Shown: positions 34,148-43,543 of the stretch, piece by piece
Numbering within the stretch: position 1 is the first letter of the stretch
Layout: every line of letters begins with the position of its first letter
NCBI RefSeq assembly: GCF_004362215.1
Contig: NZ_SNWR01000002.1
Location: 1,364,001-1,428,000 of the forward strand
Length of the DNA stretch: 64,000 nucleotides
Origin: Paractinoplanes brasiliensis
GTDB taxonomy: Bacteria; Actinomycetota; Actinomycetes; Mycobacteriales; Micromonosporaceae
Direction of reading: 5' to 3'
The notes under the pieces: generated by a model
What the model saw: the letters and a program-made list of their open reading frames with translations, nothing else
Told to the model about the DNA's origin: nothing
The model's database searches: none
Position numbers and translations under genes: made by a program

Positions 34148-36139
34148 TCAGTCGCAGTGGTCGAAGTCGCTGAAGAACGACTTGTCGTTGATCGAGCCGC
34201 CCCACTTGATGCACGCCTCGGCGGCCTGGGCGCGGACCGGGCCGACGTAGTCGATCGACGAGGTGTTGTCCTGTGTCGGGCCCTGACCCTCGACCTCCAG
34301 GTAGGCCGACATGGGCGAGTTCTCGCCGATCCCGGTCAGCTTGACCGTGACCACGCAGTCCTCGTCGCTGTCGTCGTTGTGGAGCAGGTACACCCGGCCG
34401 CTGGTGCCGCCGCCGCGCAGGTTCTTCTGGTCGACGACGTCGAAGCCGTCGCCGCAGGCCGCGACCGGGTCCTGGGGTTCGGCCTCCGGCTTGGCCGTCG
34501 TCGGCTCGGGGGCCGGCTCCGTCTTCGTGGTCCGGCCGGGCTTGGGGGTTTTCGTCTTGTCGGTCCCGCCCGGCTTGGCGGTGGGTTCGGTGGTGGTGTC
34601 ACCGCCGTTCAGGGCGTCGTACGGGCTGGCGCCGGCGCCGTCCGAGCCACCGCCGGTCAGCGACGGCCAGGCCACGGCCGTGCCGACGCCGCCCACGCCG
34701 ACCAGCACAGCCGCGACAGCCGCGACGACCATCGTCCGGCTGCGCTTGGCGGGTCCGGGGTCGGGTGTGCCGGCGCCGAAGCCCCCTCCGCCTGTGCCGC
34801 CGCCCGACCCGCTCGCCGCGCCCGGGCGCGGGACCGCGGCGGCGCCGGAGACGGATGCCGAGGCCGACGAGTTGAATCCGGTCTGCGGGGCTCGGCCGGC
34901 CTGGGCGCGACCCGGCTGGAAACCACCGGCCTGCGCACCTGACGGATAGCCGCCGTGCGCCCCCGGCGCACCGCCCTGCGCCCCGGGTGTGGCCTGTGCG
35001 CCGGACGGACGGCCGCCCTGCGCTCCCGGCTGGAAACGGCCCTGCGCGCCGGACGGGTAGCCGCCCACCTGCGTGGGCGGGTAGCCGCCGGCCGGGGCGC
35101 CGCCAGGGTAGCCGCCACCAGGGGCGCCGCCAGGGTAGCCGCCACCAGGGGCGCTGCCGGGGTAGCCACCGGCCGCGGCGGCGCCCGGGATCGGCATCCG
35201 GCCCGAGGTCTGGCCTGGCCGCGGGCCCGCCTGTGCCCGGCCCGAGCTGGGGAAACCGGCGGCCGTCTGACCGGGCCCGCCGTTCGGCCGGTACGGGCGC
35301 GTCTGCTGCGGCGGCGCCCCGGACGACCCGCGCCCCGGCGAGCGGGCGGCCGAGGCGAGCTCGGCGGCGCTCGCGAACCGCTGCGCCGGCTCCTTGGCCA
35401 AGGCGCGCAACACCAGCGCGGCCACCGGCGGGGGCACATCGGGCGGCAGGGCGGGCAGTTCCCCGTACACCAGTTGGGTCAGCACCTGCAGCGGGTTCTC
35501 GCCGACGTACGGCGGGCGCCCGGTGAGGCAGCAGTAGGCGACCGCGCCCAGCGCGTACACGTCGGTGGGCGGGCCGATCGGTTTGCCCTCGGCCTGCTCG
35601 GGCGCCATGTAGTTGGCCGAGCCGAGCACCACGTTCGTGCCGGTCAGGCCGTTCGCCGTCTCGGAGCGGGCGACACCGAAGTCGACCAGCACGATCGCGC
35701 CGCCGGGGCGTACGAGAAGGTTGGCGGGTTTGACGTCGCGGTGCACGATGCCCGCCTCGTGGGCGACCTGCAGCGCGTCGGCGACCTGGGCCACGACCGT
35801 CATCGTCTCGGCCGGGGAGAGGCGGCCCGCCTGCTCGATGCGCCGGGACAGCGGGATGCCCTCGACGAACTCCATCACCAGATAGTCACCGTCGGGGGTC
35901 TCACCGTAGTCGTACACCTGCACGATGCCGGGGTGACGCAGCGCGGCCATCATGCGTGCCTCGGTGCGGAAGCGGGTCACGAACTCGCGGTCGGTGCGCA
36001 ACGCGGGGAGCATCACCTTGATCGCGACCGGGCGGTGCAGCATGACGTCCTCGCCACGCCAGACCTCACCCATGCCGCCTGCGGCGAGGCGCTGGGTGAG
36101 GCGGTAACGGTCGCTGAGCATGGCTCCGGGGGCAAGCAC
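34148..36139 (-). CDS. membrane-anchored Ser/Thr protein kinase (PknB-like)
   Basis: 663 residues. Hanks-type kinase domain at residues ~10-265: glycine loop LAAGGMGEVWRGE, Lys41, catalytic HRDVKPAN with Asp135 and Asn140, DFG Asp153 and the APE motif in NYMAPEQAEG. Residues ~270-460 are a Gly/Pro/Ala/Gln linker with repeated GGYPGGAP units. One transmembrane helix (MVVAAVAAVLVGVGGVGTAV) follows, then a Thr/Pro/Lys spacer and an ~90-residue extracytoplasmic domain with Cys pairs (ACGDGF, EDCVVTVKL, AEACIKW, DHCD). No PASTA repeats. Likely a sensor kinase with a disulfide-stabilised outer domain of unknown ligand. The in-frame ATG of MLSDRYRL is an alternative start. Confidence 0.92.
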   Translation of the reverse strand: MLAPGAMLSDRYRLTQRLAAGGMGEVWRGEDVMLHRPVAIKVMLPALRTDREFVTRFRTEARMMAALRHPGIVQVYDYGETPDGDYLVMEFVEGIPLSRRIEQAGRLSPAETMTVVAQVADALQVAHEAGIVHRDVKPANLLVRPGGAIVLVDFGVARSETANGLTGTNVVLGSANYMAPEQAEGKPIGPPTDVYALGAVAYCCLTGRPPYVGENPLQVLTQLVYGELPALPPDVPPPVAALVLRALAKEPAQRFASAAELASAARSPGRGSSGAPPQQTRPYRPNGGPGQTAAGFPSSGRAQAGPRPGQTSGRMPIPGAAAAGGYPGSAPGGGYPGGAPGGGYPGGAPAGGYPPTQVGGYPSGAQGRFQPGAQGGRPSGAQATPGAQGGAPGAHGGYPSGAQAGGFQPGRAQAGRAPQTGFNSSASASVSGAAAVPRPGAASGSGGGTGGGGFGAGTPDPGPAKRSRTMVVAAVAAVLVGVGGVGTAVAWPSLTGGGSDGAGASPYDALNGGDTTTEPTAKPGGTDKTKTPKPGRTTKTEPAPEPTTAKPEAEPQDPVAACGDGFDVVDQKNLRGGGTSGRVYLLHNDDSDEDCVVTVKLTGIGENSPMSAYLEVEGQGPTQDNTSSIDYVGPVRAQAAEACIKWGGSINDKSFFSDFDHCD
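35040..35175 (-). repeat. in-frame 24-bp-type repeats in the kinase linker
   Basis: Repeats of GGGTAGCCGCCACCAGGGGC-like units on the + strand code for GGYPGGAPG on the minus strand; identical copies at 35108-35155 suggest recent slippage. Confidence 0.7.
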
Positions 36140-36179
36140 CCGATCATGTTACTCAAGCCCCGAAACGGCCCCGCCCAGC

Positions 36180-36219
36180 GCGGCCCGGCCTTCACGCTGG
36201 GGCTTGAAGGCCGGGCCGC
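36180..36219 (-). terminator. hairpin terminator after dctA
   Basis: Perfect 14-bp stem GCGGCCCGGCCTTC / GAAGGCCGGGCCGC with a 12-base loop, 33 bases after the stop of the leftward dctA gene and just upstream of the kinase gene. No U-tract. Confidence 0.75.
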
Positions 36220-36252
36220 GGGGGTGGCACCGGACGGGCGAGGCCTGCTGGG

Positions 36253-37626
36253 TCAGGCCGTCCGAGCCGGCGCCGGTTCGGGGGCGGCGGGGGCGGGCTC
36301 CTCCGCGGACGCGTCGTCGTCGTCGAGCATCGTCGACTCGTCGAAGGGGTCGTCGCCGGCCAGGACGGCACGGGTCTTCTCGCGGTCGATCTCGCCGGTC
36401 CACGTGCCGATCAGCACGGTGGCGACCGCGTTGCCGGCGAAGTTGGTCAGGGCTCGCGCCTCGGACATGAAGCGGTCGATGCCGACGATCAGGCCGACCC
36501 CGTCGACCAGTTCGGGGCGGTGGCTCTGCAGGCCGCCGGCCAGGGTGGCCAGACCCGCTCCGGTGATGCCGGCCGCGCCCTTCGAGGCGATGACCATGAA
36601 GACGAGCAGCGAGATCTGCTCGCCGACCGAGAGCGGCTGGTCGAGCGCCTCGGCGATGAACAATGACGCCATCGTCAGATAGATCGCCGTGCCGTCCAGG
36701 TTGAAGCTGTAGCCGGTCGGGACGGTGATGCCGACCACGGGTTTGCTGACACCCAGGTGTTCCATCTTGGCGATCAGCCGGGGCAGCGCCGACTCCGACG
36801 AGGACGTCGACAGGATCAGCAGGAACTCGCGGGCCAGATACTTCAGCAGCGAGAAGAGGTTGATCCGGGTGAACACCCAGAGGATCGCGCCCAGGATGAG
36901 GAAGACGAAGATCGCGCAGGTGACGTAGAAGCCGAGCATGATCTGGGCGAGGCTCTTCAGCGCGTCCACGCCCGTCTCACCGACGACCGCCGCGATGGCG
37001 CCGAACGCGCCGATCGGAGCCAGCCACATGATCATGGCGAGGATCTTGAAGACGAGCCGCTGGATGACGGTGATCGCCCGCAGGACGGGTTCGCCGCGGC
37101 TGCCCATGCCCTGCACGGCGAAGCCGACGAGCAGCGCGACCAGCAGCGTCTCGAGCACCTCGCCGTCGGTCAGCGACGAGAGCAGGCTGTTGGGGATGAT
37201 GCCGAGCAGGAAGTCGGCCAGCCCTTCCTCGCCGCCGCTCCCCACCGCTTTCTGCCCGGCCGCGGCCGCCGCGGGGTCCAGGTGCAGGCCGGAGCCGGGG
37301 TGCACGATGTTGCCGACGATCAGGCCGATGGCCAGCGCCGCGGTCGACATGACGAGGAAGTAGCCGAGGGCCAGACCGCCGACCCGGCCGACCTTGGCCG
37401 CCTGCCGGATCGAGCCGACGCCGAGCACGATGGTGCAGAAGATGACCGGGGCGATCATCATCTTGATCAGGTTGACGAACCCGGTGCCGATGGGCTTGAG
37501 CTCCTTGGCGACGTCCGGTGCGACCAGTCCGACGACGATGCCGGCCAGCACCGCGGCGATCACCGCCAGGTAGAGGTAGTGGGTTCTGTCCCGCCGGACC
37601 CGCGGGGTGGGGCTCTGGGTCTCCAT
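36253..37626 (-). CDS. dctA: C4-dicarboxylate:cation symporter DctA
   Basis: 457 residues, about eight membrane helices and two re-entrant loops of the DAACS family. The Ser-rich signature LSTSSSESALPRLI (first hairpin) and GYSFNLDGTAIYLTMASLF (helix 7, cation/substrate site) are intact, as is the later GKGAAG-like SKGAAGITGAGLATL. It imports succinate, fumarate and malate with sodium or protons. The C-terminal ~40 residues form an acidic/Pro/Ala tail not found in the E. coli protein. Divergent from a DcuS/CitA-type two-component system, which almost certainly controls it. Confidence 0.93.
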   Translation of the reverse strand: METQSPTPRVRRDRTHYLYLAVIAAVLAGIVVGLVAPDVAKELKPIGTGFVNLIKMMIAPVIFCTIVLGVGSIRQAAKVGRVGGLALGYFLVMSTAALAIGLIVGNIVHPGSGLHLDPAAAAAGQKAVGSGGEEGLADFLLGIIPNSLLSSLTDGEVLETLLVALLVGFAVQGMGSRGEPVLRAITVIQRLVFKILAMIMWLAPIGAFGAIAAVVGETGVDALKSLAQIMLGFYVTCAIFVFLILGAILWVFTRINLFSLLKYLAREFLLILSTSSSESALPRLIAKMEHLGVSKPVVGITVPTGYSFNLDGTAIYLTMASLFIAEALDQPLSVGEQISLLVFMVIASKGAAGITGAGLATLAGGLQSHRPELVDGVGLIVGIDRFMSEARALTNFAGNAVATVLIGTWTGEIDREKTRAVLAGDDPFDESTMLDDDDASAEEPAPAAPEPAPARTA

Positions 37627-37705
37627 GCCGCAGACTGTGTCCTGCGTCTCACCCCGAACGCGACCTTGTGTTCATTCTGTTTACCGCGGAGAACCGGACC
37701 GGAAC

Positions 37706-39313
37706 ATGCCGATCACATGGGGCCTCAGGAAGAAACGGGCCTGGAGCATCGCGCGCCAGTTGTTCGTCTGGCAGGTGCTGGTGGTGACCACCCTGGTCGC
37801 GATCGGCACGGCGGGCGCGGTGCGGCTGGCCCAGGAGGACACCGAGCAGGCAGCCATCGACCAGGTCATCGGCATCGCGCAGGCGGTGGCCCGCTCCCCC
37901 ACGGTCATCGCGGCGGTGCGCGACCAGAACCCGTCGGAGGTGCTCCAGCCGTACACCGAAAGCGTCCGCCTGGCCACGGGCACCAACTTCATCGTCGTGA
38001 TGGCCCCGGACCGCACCCGCTTCACCCACACCAACCCCACGCTGATCGGGCAGCCGTTCATCGGCTCGATCGACGCCGCGCTGCGGGGCGGCACCGTGAT
38101 CGAGAAGAGCGTCGGCACGCTGGGCGAATCGGTGCGCACGGTGGTTCCGGTCACCGACAACACCGCCGTCATCGCGCTCGTGTCGGTCGGGATCACCACC
38201 GAGGCCCTCAACCGAAAACTGCTTTCCCGTACGCCGGCAGTCGCGTTCCCGACAGCATTGGCGCTGCTGATCGCGGCTGCGGGATCGTGGTTGCTCAGCC
38301 GCCGCCTGCGCCGCCAGACCCACGGGCTCGGGCCGGCCGAGATGACCAGGATGTACGAGTACCACGACGCGGTTCTGCATTCGGTGCGTGAGGGCCTGCT
38401 CGTGGTCGACCGGGCGGGACGGGTGACGCTGGTGAACGACGAGGGCCGCCGGCTGCTGGGACTGACCGGCGACGCACCCGACATGCCGGCCGGGGTCGAC
38501 CTGCCACCCGAGATCAGCGATCTGCTCGCGTCGCGCGCCCCGGTCGCCGACGAGCCGGTGCTGGCCGGTGACCGGGTGCTGGTGGCCAACCAGCGGGTGA
38601 TCCGTTCCGAGGGGCAGGTCGTCGGCACCGTCCTCACCCTTCGCGACCACACCGAGCTGCGCACGCTGACAGGCGAGCTCGACTCCGTACGCGGTCTCAC
38701 CGAGGCGCTGCGGTCGCAGGCCCACGAGGCCGCGAACCGGCTGCACACCGTCGTGACCATGGTCGAGCTCGGCCGCACCGAGGAGGCGCTGCGCCTGGCG
38801 ACAGCCGAGCTGGCCGTGGCTCAGCAACTGACCGACCAGGTGGTGGGGGCGGTCAGCGAACCCGCCCTGGCCGCGCTGCTGCTGGGGAAGTCGGCCCAGG
38901 CCGCCGAGCGCGGCGCGCAACTGGTGATCGACGAGGACTCGCGGCTCGCCGACACGACGCCGCTGCCCAGCCGTGACCTGATCACCGTGGTGGGGAACCT
39001 GGTCGACAACGCGCTGGAGGCGGTGGCCGGCGTCGAGCCGCCGCACGTGGTGACGGTGCTGGTGGTCGAGTCGGACGGCGAGGTGCTGGTGCGGGTCGGC
39101 GACACCGGGCCCGGCCTGCCCGCCGAGGCGTTCGCGCGCGGCTGGTCGACCAAGGCGCAGGGGCGGGGGCTCGGGCTGGCGCTGGTCAGACAGGTCGCCG
39201 ACCGGCACGGCGGGAGCATCGAGGTGTCCGCCGGTCCGGGCGGAGGAGCCTTGATCACCGTACGGCTTCCCGTCCCGGCAACCGCAAGCGGCCCGCGGCC
39301 GGGGACAACGTGA
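37706..39313 (+). CDS. sensor histidine kinase, DcuS/CitA (DctS) family
   Basis: 535 residues. Topology: cytoplasmic basic start, membrane helix (LFVWQVLVVTTLVAIGTAGA), periplasmic PASC/Cache domain (~60-180, with ARSPTVIAAVRDQNPSEVLQ and FTHTNPTLIGQPF, the citrate/C4-dicarboxylate-binding fold), second helix (FPTALALLIAAAGSWLLS), PAS domain (~235-330), then a short dimerisation segment SQAHEAANRLHTVVTMVELG whose His is the phosphorylation site, and an ATPase domain (NLVDNALEAV, VGDTGPGLP, GRGLGLALV). Start ATG follows GGACCGGAAC. Senses external dicarboxylate for dctA; stop overlaps the regulator start. Confidence 0.92.
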   Translation: MPITWGLRKKRAWSIARQLFVWQVLVVTTLVAIGTAGAVRLAQEDTEQAAIDQVIGIAQAVARSPTVIAAVRDQNPSEVLQPYTESVRLATGTNFIVVMAPDRTRFTHTNPTLIGQPFIGSIDAALRGGTVIEKSVGTLGESVRTVVPVTDNTAVIALVSVGITTEALNRKLLSRTPAVAFPTALALLIAAAGSWLLSRRLRRQTHGLGPAEMTRMYEYHDAVLHSVREGLLVVDRAGRVTLVNDEGRRLLGLTGDAPDMPAGVDLPPEISDLLASRAPVADEPVLAGDRVLVANQRVIRSEGQVVGTVLTLRDHTELRTLTGELDSVRGLTEALRSQAHEAANRLHTVVTMVELGRTEEALRLATAELAVAQQLTDQVVGAVSEPALAALLLGKSAQAAERGAQLVIDEDSRLADTTPLPSRDLITVVGNLVDNALEAVAGVEPPHVVTVLVVESDGEVLVRVGDTGPGLPAEAFARGWSTKAQGRGLGLALVRQVADRHGGSIEVSAGPGGGALITVRLPVPATASGPRPGTT

Positions 39314-40005
39314 GCGGCATCCGCGTGCTCGTCGTCGAGGACGAGCCGCTGCTGGCGGAAGCCCACGCGGCGTACACGGGAAGGGTTGAGGGTTTTGAGG
39401 TGGCCGCCGTCGCGCACACCGCGCAGCGGGCGATGGCCACGCTGCGCTCGACGCCGGTCGACCTGGTGCTGCTCGACCTGAACCTGCCCGACATGAACGG
39501 CCTCGAACTGACCAGGGCCCTGCGCACGGCCGGTTTCGGCACCGACGTGCTGGTCGTGACGTCGGCCCGCGACCTGGCGATGGTGCGCTCGGCGGTTTCG
39601 CTGGGCGTCACGCACTACCTGCTCAAGCCGTTCACGTTCGCAACCTTCCGCGAGAAGCTGCGCGGCTACGCCCGCTACCGCGAACAGCTGCTCGCCGTCG
39701 AGCAGGTGGCGGCGCAACACGAGATCGACCGCGCGTTCGCGGCGTTGCGCGGCGCTTCCCCCGACTCGCTGCCCAAGGGCCTCGACCAGGGCACCCTCGA
39801 CCTCGTCCTGGGCGTGCTGCGAGCCCTCGACGGCAGCGGCACGCCCGGCCTGTCGGCGGCCGAGGTCGCCGCCCGGATGGGTGCTTCCCGCGTGACCGCC
39901 CGCCGCTACCTGGAACACCTCGCCGAGACCGGCCAGGTCAACCGCAGCCCCCGGTACGGCGGTCCGGGCCGCCCCGAGGTCGAATACCGCTTCGCCCAGC
40001 GCTGA
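39310..40005 (+). CDS. response regulator, DcuR/CitB family
   Basis: 231 residues from a GTG that overlaps the kinase stop (GTGA). Receiver domain residues ~3-120 with the acidic pocket VVEDEP, phospho-acceptor Asp in VLLDLNLPDMNG and Lys in YLLKPFT; a linker; and a C-terminal DNA-binding domain with helix-turn-helix LSAAEVAARMGASRVTARRY and wing EVEYRF. This is the CitB/DcuR/MalR class, which activates dicarboxylate transport genes, here the divergent dctA. Confidence 0.93.
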   Translation: MSGIRVLVVEDEPLLAEAHAAYTGRVEGFEVAAVAHTAQRAMATLRSTPVDLVLLDLNLPDMNGLELTRALRTAGFGTDVLVVTSARDLAMVRSAVSLGVTHYLLKPFTFATFREKLRGYARYREQLLAVEQVAAQHEIDRAFAALRGASPDSLPKGLDQGTLDLVLGVLRALDGSGTPGLSAAEVAARMGASRVTARRYLEHLAETGQVNRSPRYGGPGRPEVEYRFAQR

Positions 40006-40011
40006 CCCGTG

Positions 40012-40905
40012 TCAGAGCCCGATCGGCTGGCCGTGGATCGCATACTGCGCCACCTGCTCGACCAGAACCCAGCAGACCGCGCTGCCACCGGCCGCCCCGG
40101 CGCCGGCTCCGAGCAGGACAGGCCATGCCCGCCACAGGCGATGGGCCGTGGCGAGCCAGACGAGCACACCGAGCGGCAGCCCGATCATCAGCAGCTCCCC
40201 CAGCCCGAACGCGGCGAAGAACTCGCTGCGCCCTCCCGACAGCCACCACGGCCGGGCCACCGCCGCCCGAGCCAGACCCTGCCCCGCGAGCAGCCCGCAG
40301 GCCAGCCCCAACGCACCGGCAGCGATCGCCGGGTTGTTGCGCATCGTCAAGCCGACCTGTCCCCGGTCGACCTCGCCACCCTCACTCACCGTCGAGCCGG
40401 ACCGCCCGCGATCGGCCTGCCCACCCTCACCCGCCGCCGAGCCGGACTGTTCCCGGCCGGCCCTGCCGTCCTCACGCGACCTCAGGCCGAGATGTTCGTG
40501 TTCGGTCAGCCCGTCTCTTCGCACCAAGCAGCCCAGAATCCCGAGAACAACGCCGGCGACGACCGACCCCGCCACCCACACGGCCGTCATCAGCCCGACG
40601 TCGAGAAGCCCCTCCGCGACAACGCCGCCCGCCATCCAGCGACGGGTCCCGACCAGGATGAGTGAGTAGTAGACAACGGTCGCCGTGATCAGCAGTGCCG
40701 TGGACCGCCGGACCGCGGCGCCGGCACCGTACGGAGTCGACCGTGCAACCAGGAAGCCCGCCAGCCCCCACGCGAAGCCGCTGCTGGTCAGCACGACCAT
40801 CAGGCGGCCGGCCGGACCGTCCACGAAGTCGGCCAGGAAGGCGGACAGCCCGAGCAGAGCCGCCACCAGCACCGTCCCACCCCTCATCGGCCAGCGCCGA
40901 TCCAC
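40012..40905 (-). CDS. integral membrane protein, function unknown
   Basis: About 297 residues; the GTG at 40905 has GGGGGTGAGGG upstream and is preferred, but ATG 40887 is possible. Around seven hydrophobic segments (TVLVAALLGLSAFLADFV, VVLTSSGFAWGLAGFLVA, VAGSVVAGVVLGILGCLV and others). Between residues ~155 and 200 a charged loop carries imperfect repeats (REDGRAGREQSGSAAGEGGQ, DRGRSGSTVSEGGEVDRGQ). No family motif. Ends 6 bases from the end of the convergent regulator gene. Confidence 0.65.
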   Translation of the reverse strand: MDRRWPMRGGTVLVAALLGLSAFLADFVDGPAGRLMVVLTSSGFAWGLAGFLVARSTPYGAGAAVRRSTALLITATVVYYSLILVGTRRWMAGGVVAEGLLDVGLMTAVWVAGSVVAGVVLGILGCLVRRDGLTEHEHLGLRSREDGRAGREQSGSAAGEGGQADRGRSGSTVSEGGEVDRGQVGLTMRNNPAIAAGALGLACGLLAGQGLARAAVARPWWLSGGRSEFFAAFGLGELLMIGLPLGVLVWLATAHRLWRAWPVLLGAGAGAAGGSAVCWVLVEQVAQYAIHGQPIGL

Positions 40906-41049
40906 TGCCCTCACCCCCCGTACGCCGTCAGGGCGGCCGGCCGCCCTGGGTGACGGAGACCGTATCGCCGGGCCGGGGAAGGCGGGGCGGGGGTGGGATT
41001 TGGGCGGTGCGGTGACCGGGTTCGATCGGATATGGAATTCTTTCCGGCT

Positions 41050-41934
41050 ATGACGACGCCTCAGCCGCCTGAGCAGTCTCAGCCCGCATCGGTTCCCTCG
41101 CCGGCGCCGGGCGCGCCCGCGGCCGACAACCCCTGGAAGCGCCCGGCGGACGACGCCGGCCCCGCGCCGGACCGGCAGGAGCCCGCCGCTGGAACGGCCG
41201 CGAACCACCTGCAAGCGGCCGGCGCTGAAACGACCCCGAACACTCCACAAACGCCGGGCGCTGGACCGACCCCGAACAACCCACAAACGCCCGGCGCTGA
41301 AACGGCTGCGAACACTCCACAAACGCCCGGCGCTGGGACGCCTGCGAGTGACCCGCAAGCGCCGGGCGCCGGGACGGCCTGGAATGCCGCACAGGCGCCT
41401 GCGGCGGAGACGGCCGCCGGCTACGCGCAGGCCGGGCCGGGCCCCGACGAGGGCGCCGCGCCCGCGGCCTTCGGCGGCCGGCCGGAGAACACGGCGTGGA
41501 CCGGTCCCGCCCCCGCATGGCCCGACCAGGGCGTGCCGTTCCCCGAAGCGAGCAACGCACCGCGCGGGCCGCGGCCGTTCCTCATCGGAGGCGGCGTCGG
41601 GCTGCTGGCCGGGGCGCTGGTGGTCGGGATCCTGTGGGCGGCCAGCTCGTTCGTCGGCGGTGGTGGCGACGACGACGCCGGAGCCGACGCCGACGCGGCC
41701 TGTGGCGTGTTCGAGCGGCTGCCGGACGAGTGGCAGGCTCAAACGCTGACCGAGCAGACCACGTTCCAGCTCGGCGGCGCCATCTCGCTGGCCCAGGCCG
41801 CCGGGCGGGCCGACGACGACTACCGGGTGCTCGCCGCGCAGGCCCAGCAGGTGCAGCAGGCCGTGGTGACCTTCGACCTGGGCCGGGTGGCGCAGCTCGT
41901 GGTCGACGTCCGCAACACCTGCGACGAACTCTGA
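41050..41934 (+). CDS. Pro/Ala/Thr-rich single-pass membrane protein
   Basis: 294 residues. Residues ~1-175 are disordered, Pro/Ala/Gly/Thr-rich, with tandem TPQTPGAG/E units (30- and 33-base DNA repeats at ~41220-41345). One membrane helix follows (FLIGGGVGLLAGALVVGILW), then an acidic Gly/Asp linker and an ~80-residue extracytoplasmic helical domain starting at ACGVFERLPDEW and ending NTCDEL, the two Cys probably forming a disulfide. Small anchored domains of this kind are common and uncharacterised in actinobacteria. ATG 41032 is an alternative start. Confidence 0.7.
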   Translation: MTTPQPPEQSQPASVPSPAPGAPAADNPWKRPADDAGPAPDRQEPAAGTAANHLQAAGAETTPNTPQTPGAGPTPNNPQTPGAETAANTPQTPGAGTPASDPQAPGAGTAWNAAQAPAAETAAGYAQAGPGPDEGAAPAAFGGRPENTAWTGPAPAWPDQGVPFPEASNAPRGPRPFLIGGGVGLLAGALVVGILWAASSFVGGGGDDDAGADADAACGVFERLPDEWQAQTLTEQTTFQLGGAISLAQAAGRADDDYRVLAAQAQQVQQAVVTFDLGRVAQLVVDVRNTCDEL

Positions 41935-41941
41935 GGCCGGG

Positions 41942-42799
41942 GTGCACGCCGACCAGCTCGACATCTCCCCGGCCACGGCCCGCGCGCTGATCGACAGCCA
42001 GTTCCCGCGGTGGCGCGGCTTGCCGTTGCGCGGGCTCGCCACCCAGGGCACGGTCAACGCGATCTTCCGCCTGGGCGACACGTTCACCGTACGGTTCCCG
42101 CTGCGCCCGCGACCCGACGCCCGCGAGTGGCTCGAACGCGAGGCCGCGGCCGCCCGCGAGCTGCTGGGCCGTACGCGATTCGCCACCCCCGAACCGGTCG
42201 CGCTCGGTGATCCCGGCCCCGGCTACCCCCTGCCCTGGTCGGTCCAGACGTGGCTACCCGGTGTGGTCGCCGGCGACCAGACGCTGGGTGATGATTTCGC
42301 GCTCGATCTGGCCGAGTTCATTTCCGCCGTACGCGCGATGCCCACCCACGGGCGCACGTTCTCCGGAACCGGCCGCGGCGGGGAGCTCAAGTCCCAGGAC
42401 GACTGGATGGAGACCTGTTTCCAGCACAGCGACCCCTCGCTGCGCCGCGTCTGGGCCGAACTGCGCGAGCTGCCCCGCGGCGACACCCCCGACACGATGA
42501 CCCACGGCGACCTGATCCCCGGCAACGTCCTGGTCACCGGCGGCCGCCTCACCGGTGTCCTCGACGTGGGCGGTCTGTCCCCCACCGATCCCGCCCTCGA
42601 GCTGGTCAGCGCGTGGCACCTGCTGGAGGACGGCCCCCGCCGCACGCTGCGCGAGGCGCTGAACCCCGGCGACCTGGAGTGGGAACGGGGCAAGGCATGG
42701 GCTTTCGCGCAGGCGATGGGCCTGCCCTGGTACTACGCCACCACGAACCCGGCGATGGCCGAGCTCGGCCGCCGCACGCTGGCCCGCATAACCGGCTGA
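41942..42799 (+). CDS. aminoglycoside phosphotransferase (APH) family kinase
   Basis: 285 residues with the APH/choline-kinase fold: N-lobe strand VNAIFRLGDTFTVRFPLR, hinge region WSVQTWLPGVV, catalytic loop MTHGDLIPGNVLV (HGDxxxxN) and the metal-binding segment LTGVLDVGGL. In most family members the latter is D(F/W)(G/E); the Asp is kept here. These enzymes phosphorylate antibiotics or metabolites such as macrolides, hydroxyurea or fructosamines. A resistance role is possible but not demonstrable. Starts with GTG 8 bases after the previous gene. Confidence 0.85.
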   Translation: MHADQLDISPATARALIDSQFPRWRGLPLRGLATQGTVNAIFRLGDTFTVRFPLRPRPDAREWLEREAAAARELLGRTRFATPEPVALGDPGPGYPLPWSVQTWLPGVVAGDQTLGDDFALDLAEFISAVRAMPTHGRTFSGTGRGGELKSQDDWMETCFQHSDPSLRRVWAELRELPRGDTPDTMTHGDLIPGNVLVTGGRLTGVLDVGGLSPTDPALELVSAWHLLEDGPRRTLREALNPGDLEWERGKAWAFAQAMGLPWYYATTNPAMAELGRRTLARITG

Positions 42800-42922
42800 G
42801 CTCACCGCACGACAGTGGCGCGATCATCGGGTGACAACGGCGGCTGCGCTCGGTGGGCAAGCAACGACGTACAGCGGCCACAGGTTTTGACTTGGACCAC
42901 ATCGGATGATGGGGTGGTGATC

Positions 42923-43543
42923 ATGAAGGGTCAGGTTGTGCACTCCCCCGCCGGCGAGCGGATCGTCCTCGACGACGTCGGGCAGACGGTGCTGCTGGAC
43001 AACGAGCTCGTACGGGTGTGGGACGTCGCGCTGCCACCCGGGCAGACCCACCCGTGGCATCTGCACCACAACCCGTACGTGGTCCTCTCGATCTCGGGTT
43101 CCGAGGCGCGGATGGACTGGCTGGACGGCAGCGAGCCGCGCTTGCTCAACGAGTACCGCGGCGGGTCGGTCTATCGGCCGCTCTCGCCCGTGCACCGGCT
43201 GACCAACATCGGGTCACGCTTCTATCAGAACCGGCTCGTCGAGCTCAAGGACCTGGGCGAGAACAGGCCCGAGCCGCTGGACATCGGGCCCGGCGACCGC
43301 AGCGTCGAGGGGCAGCGGCCCGGCCCGGCCACCGGCGACGGGCGGCTCCCGGTCATCCTGCACCCGCACGTGAGCGTGTGGACGGTCGAGGTCGGCGGGG
43401 ACGAGGCCCGCAAGCTCGACCTGAGCGCCCGCCCGCACGTCATCGCCGAGCTGGCCAGGAACGGCGCGGTCGCCCACCACCCCGGCGGCCCGCTGACCCT
43501 GACCGGTCCGGGCGAGTGGTTCGTGCTGGAACTGACCTATTGA
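42923..43543 (+). CDS. cupin-domain protein
   Basis: 206 residues from the ATG behind GGGGTGG. The first cupin motif is recognisable as PPGQTHPWHLHHNPYVVLSI, with the His residues that bind metal, and the second as SVYRPLSPVHRLTNIGSR. A second half-barrel follows with HPHVSVWTVEV and WFVLELTY. Substrate unknown; could be a dioxygenase-like or sugar-binding sensor. The 3' end overlaps the convergent WYL regulator gene by 7 bases. Confidence 0.78.
   Translation: MKGQVVHSPAGERIVLDDVGQTVLLDNELVRVWDVALPPGQTHPWHLHHNPYVVLSISGSEARMDWLDGSEPRLLNEYRGGSVYRPLSPVHRLTNIGSRFYQNRLVELKDLGENRPEPLDIGPGDRSVEGQRPGPATGDGRLPVILHPHVSVWTVEVGGDEARKLDLSARPHVIAELARNGAVAHHPGGPLTLTGPGEWFVLELTY

Noticed and set aside
40012..42186. 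724-codon minus frame extending the membrane protein upstream
   Set aside because: The upstream part is antisense to the Pro-rich membrane protein and the APH-like gene and has shadow composition.
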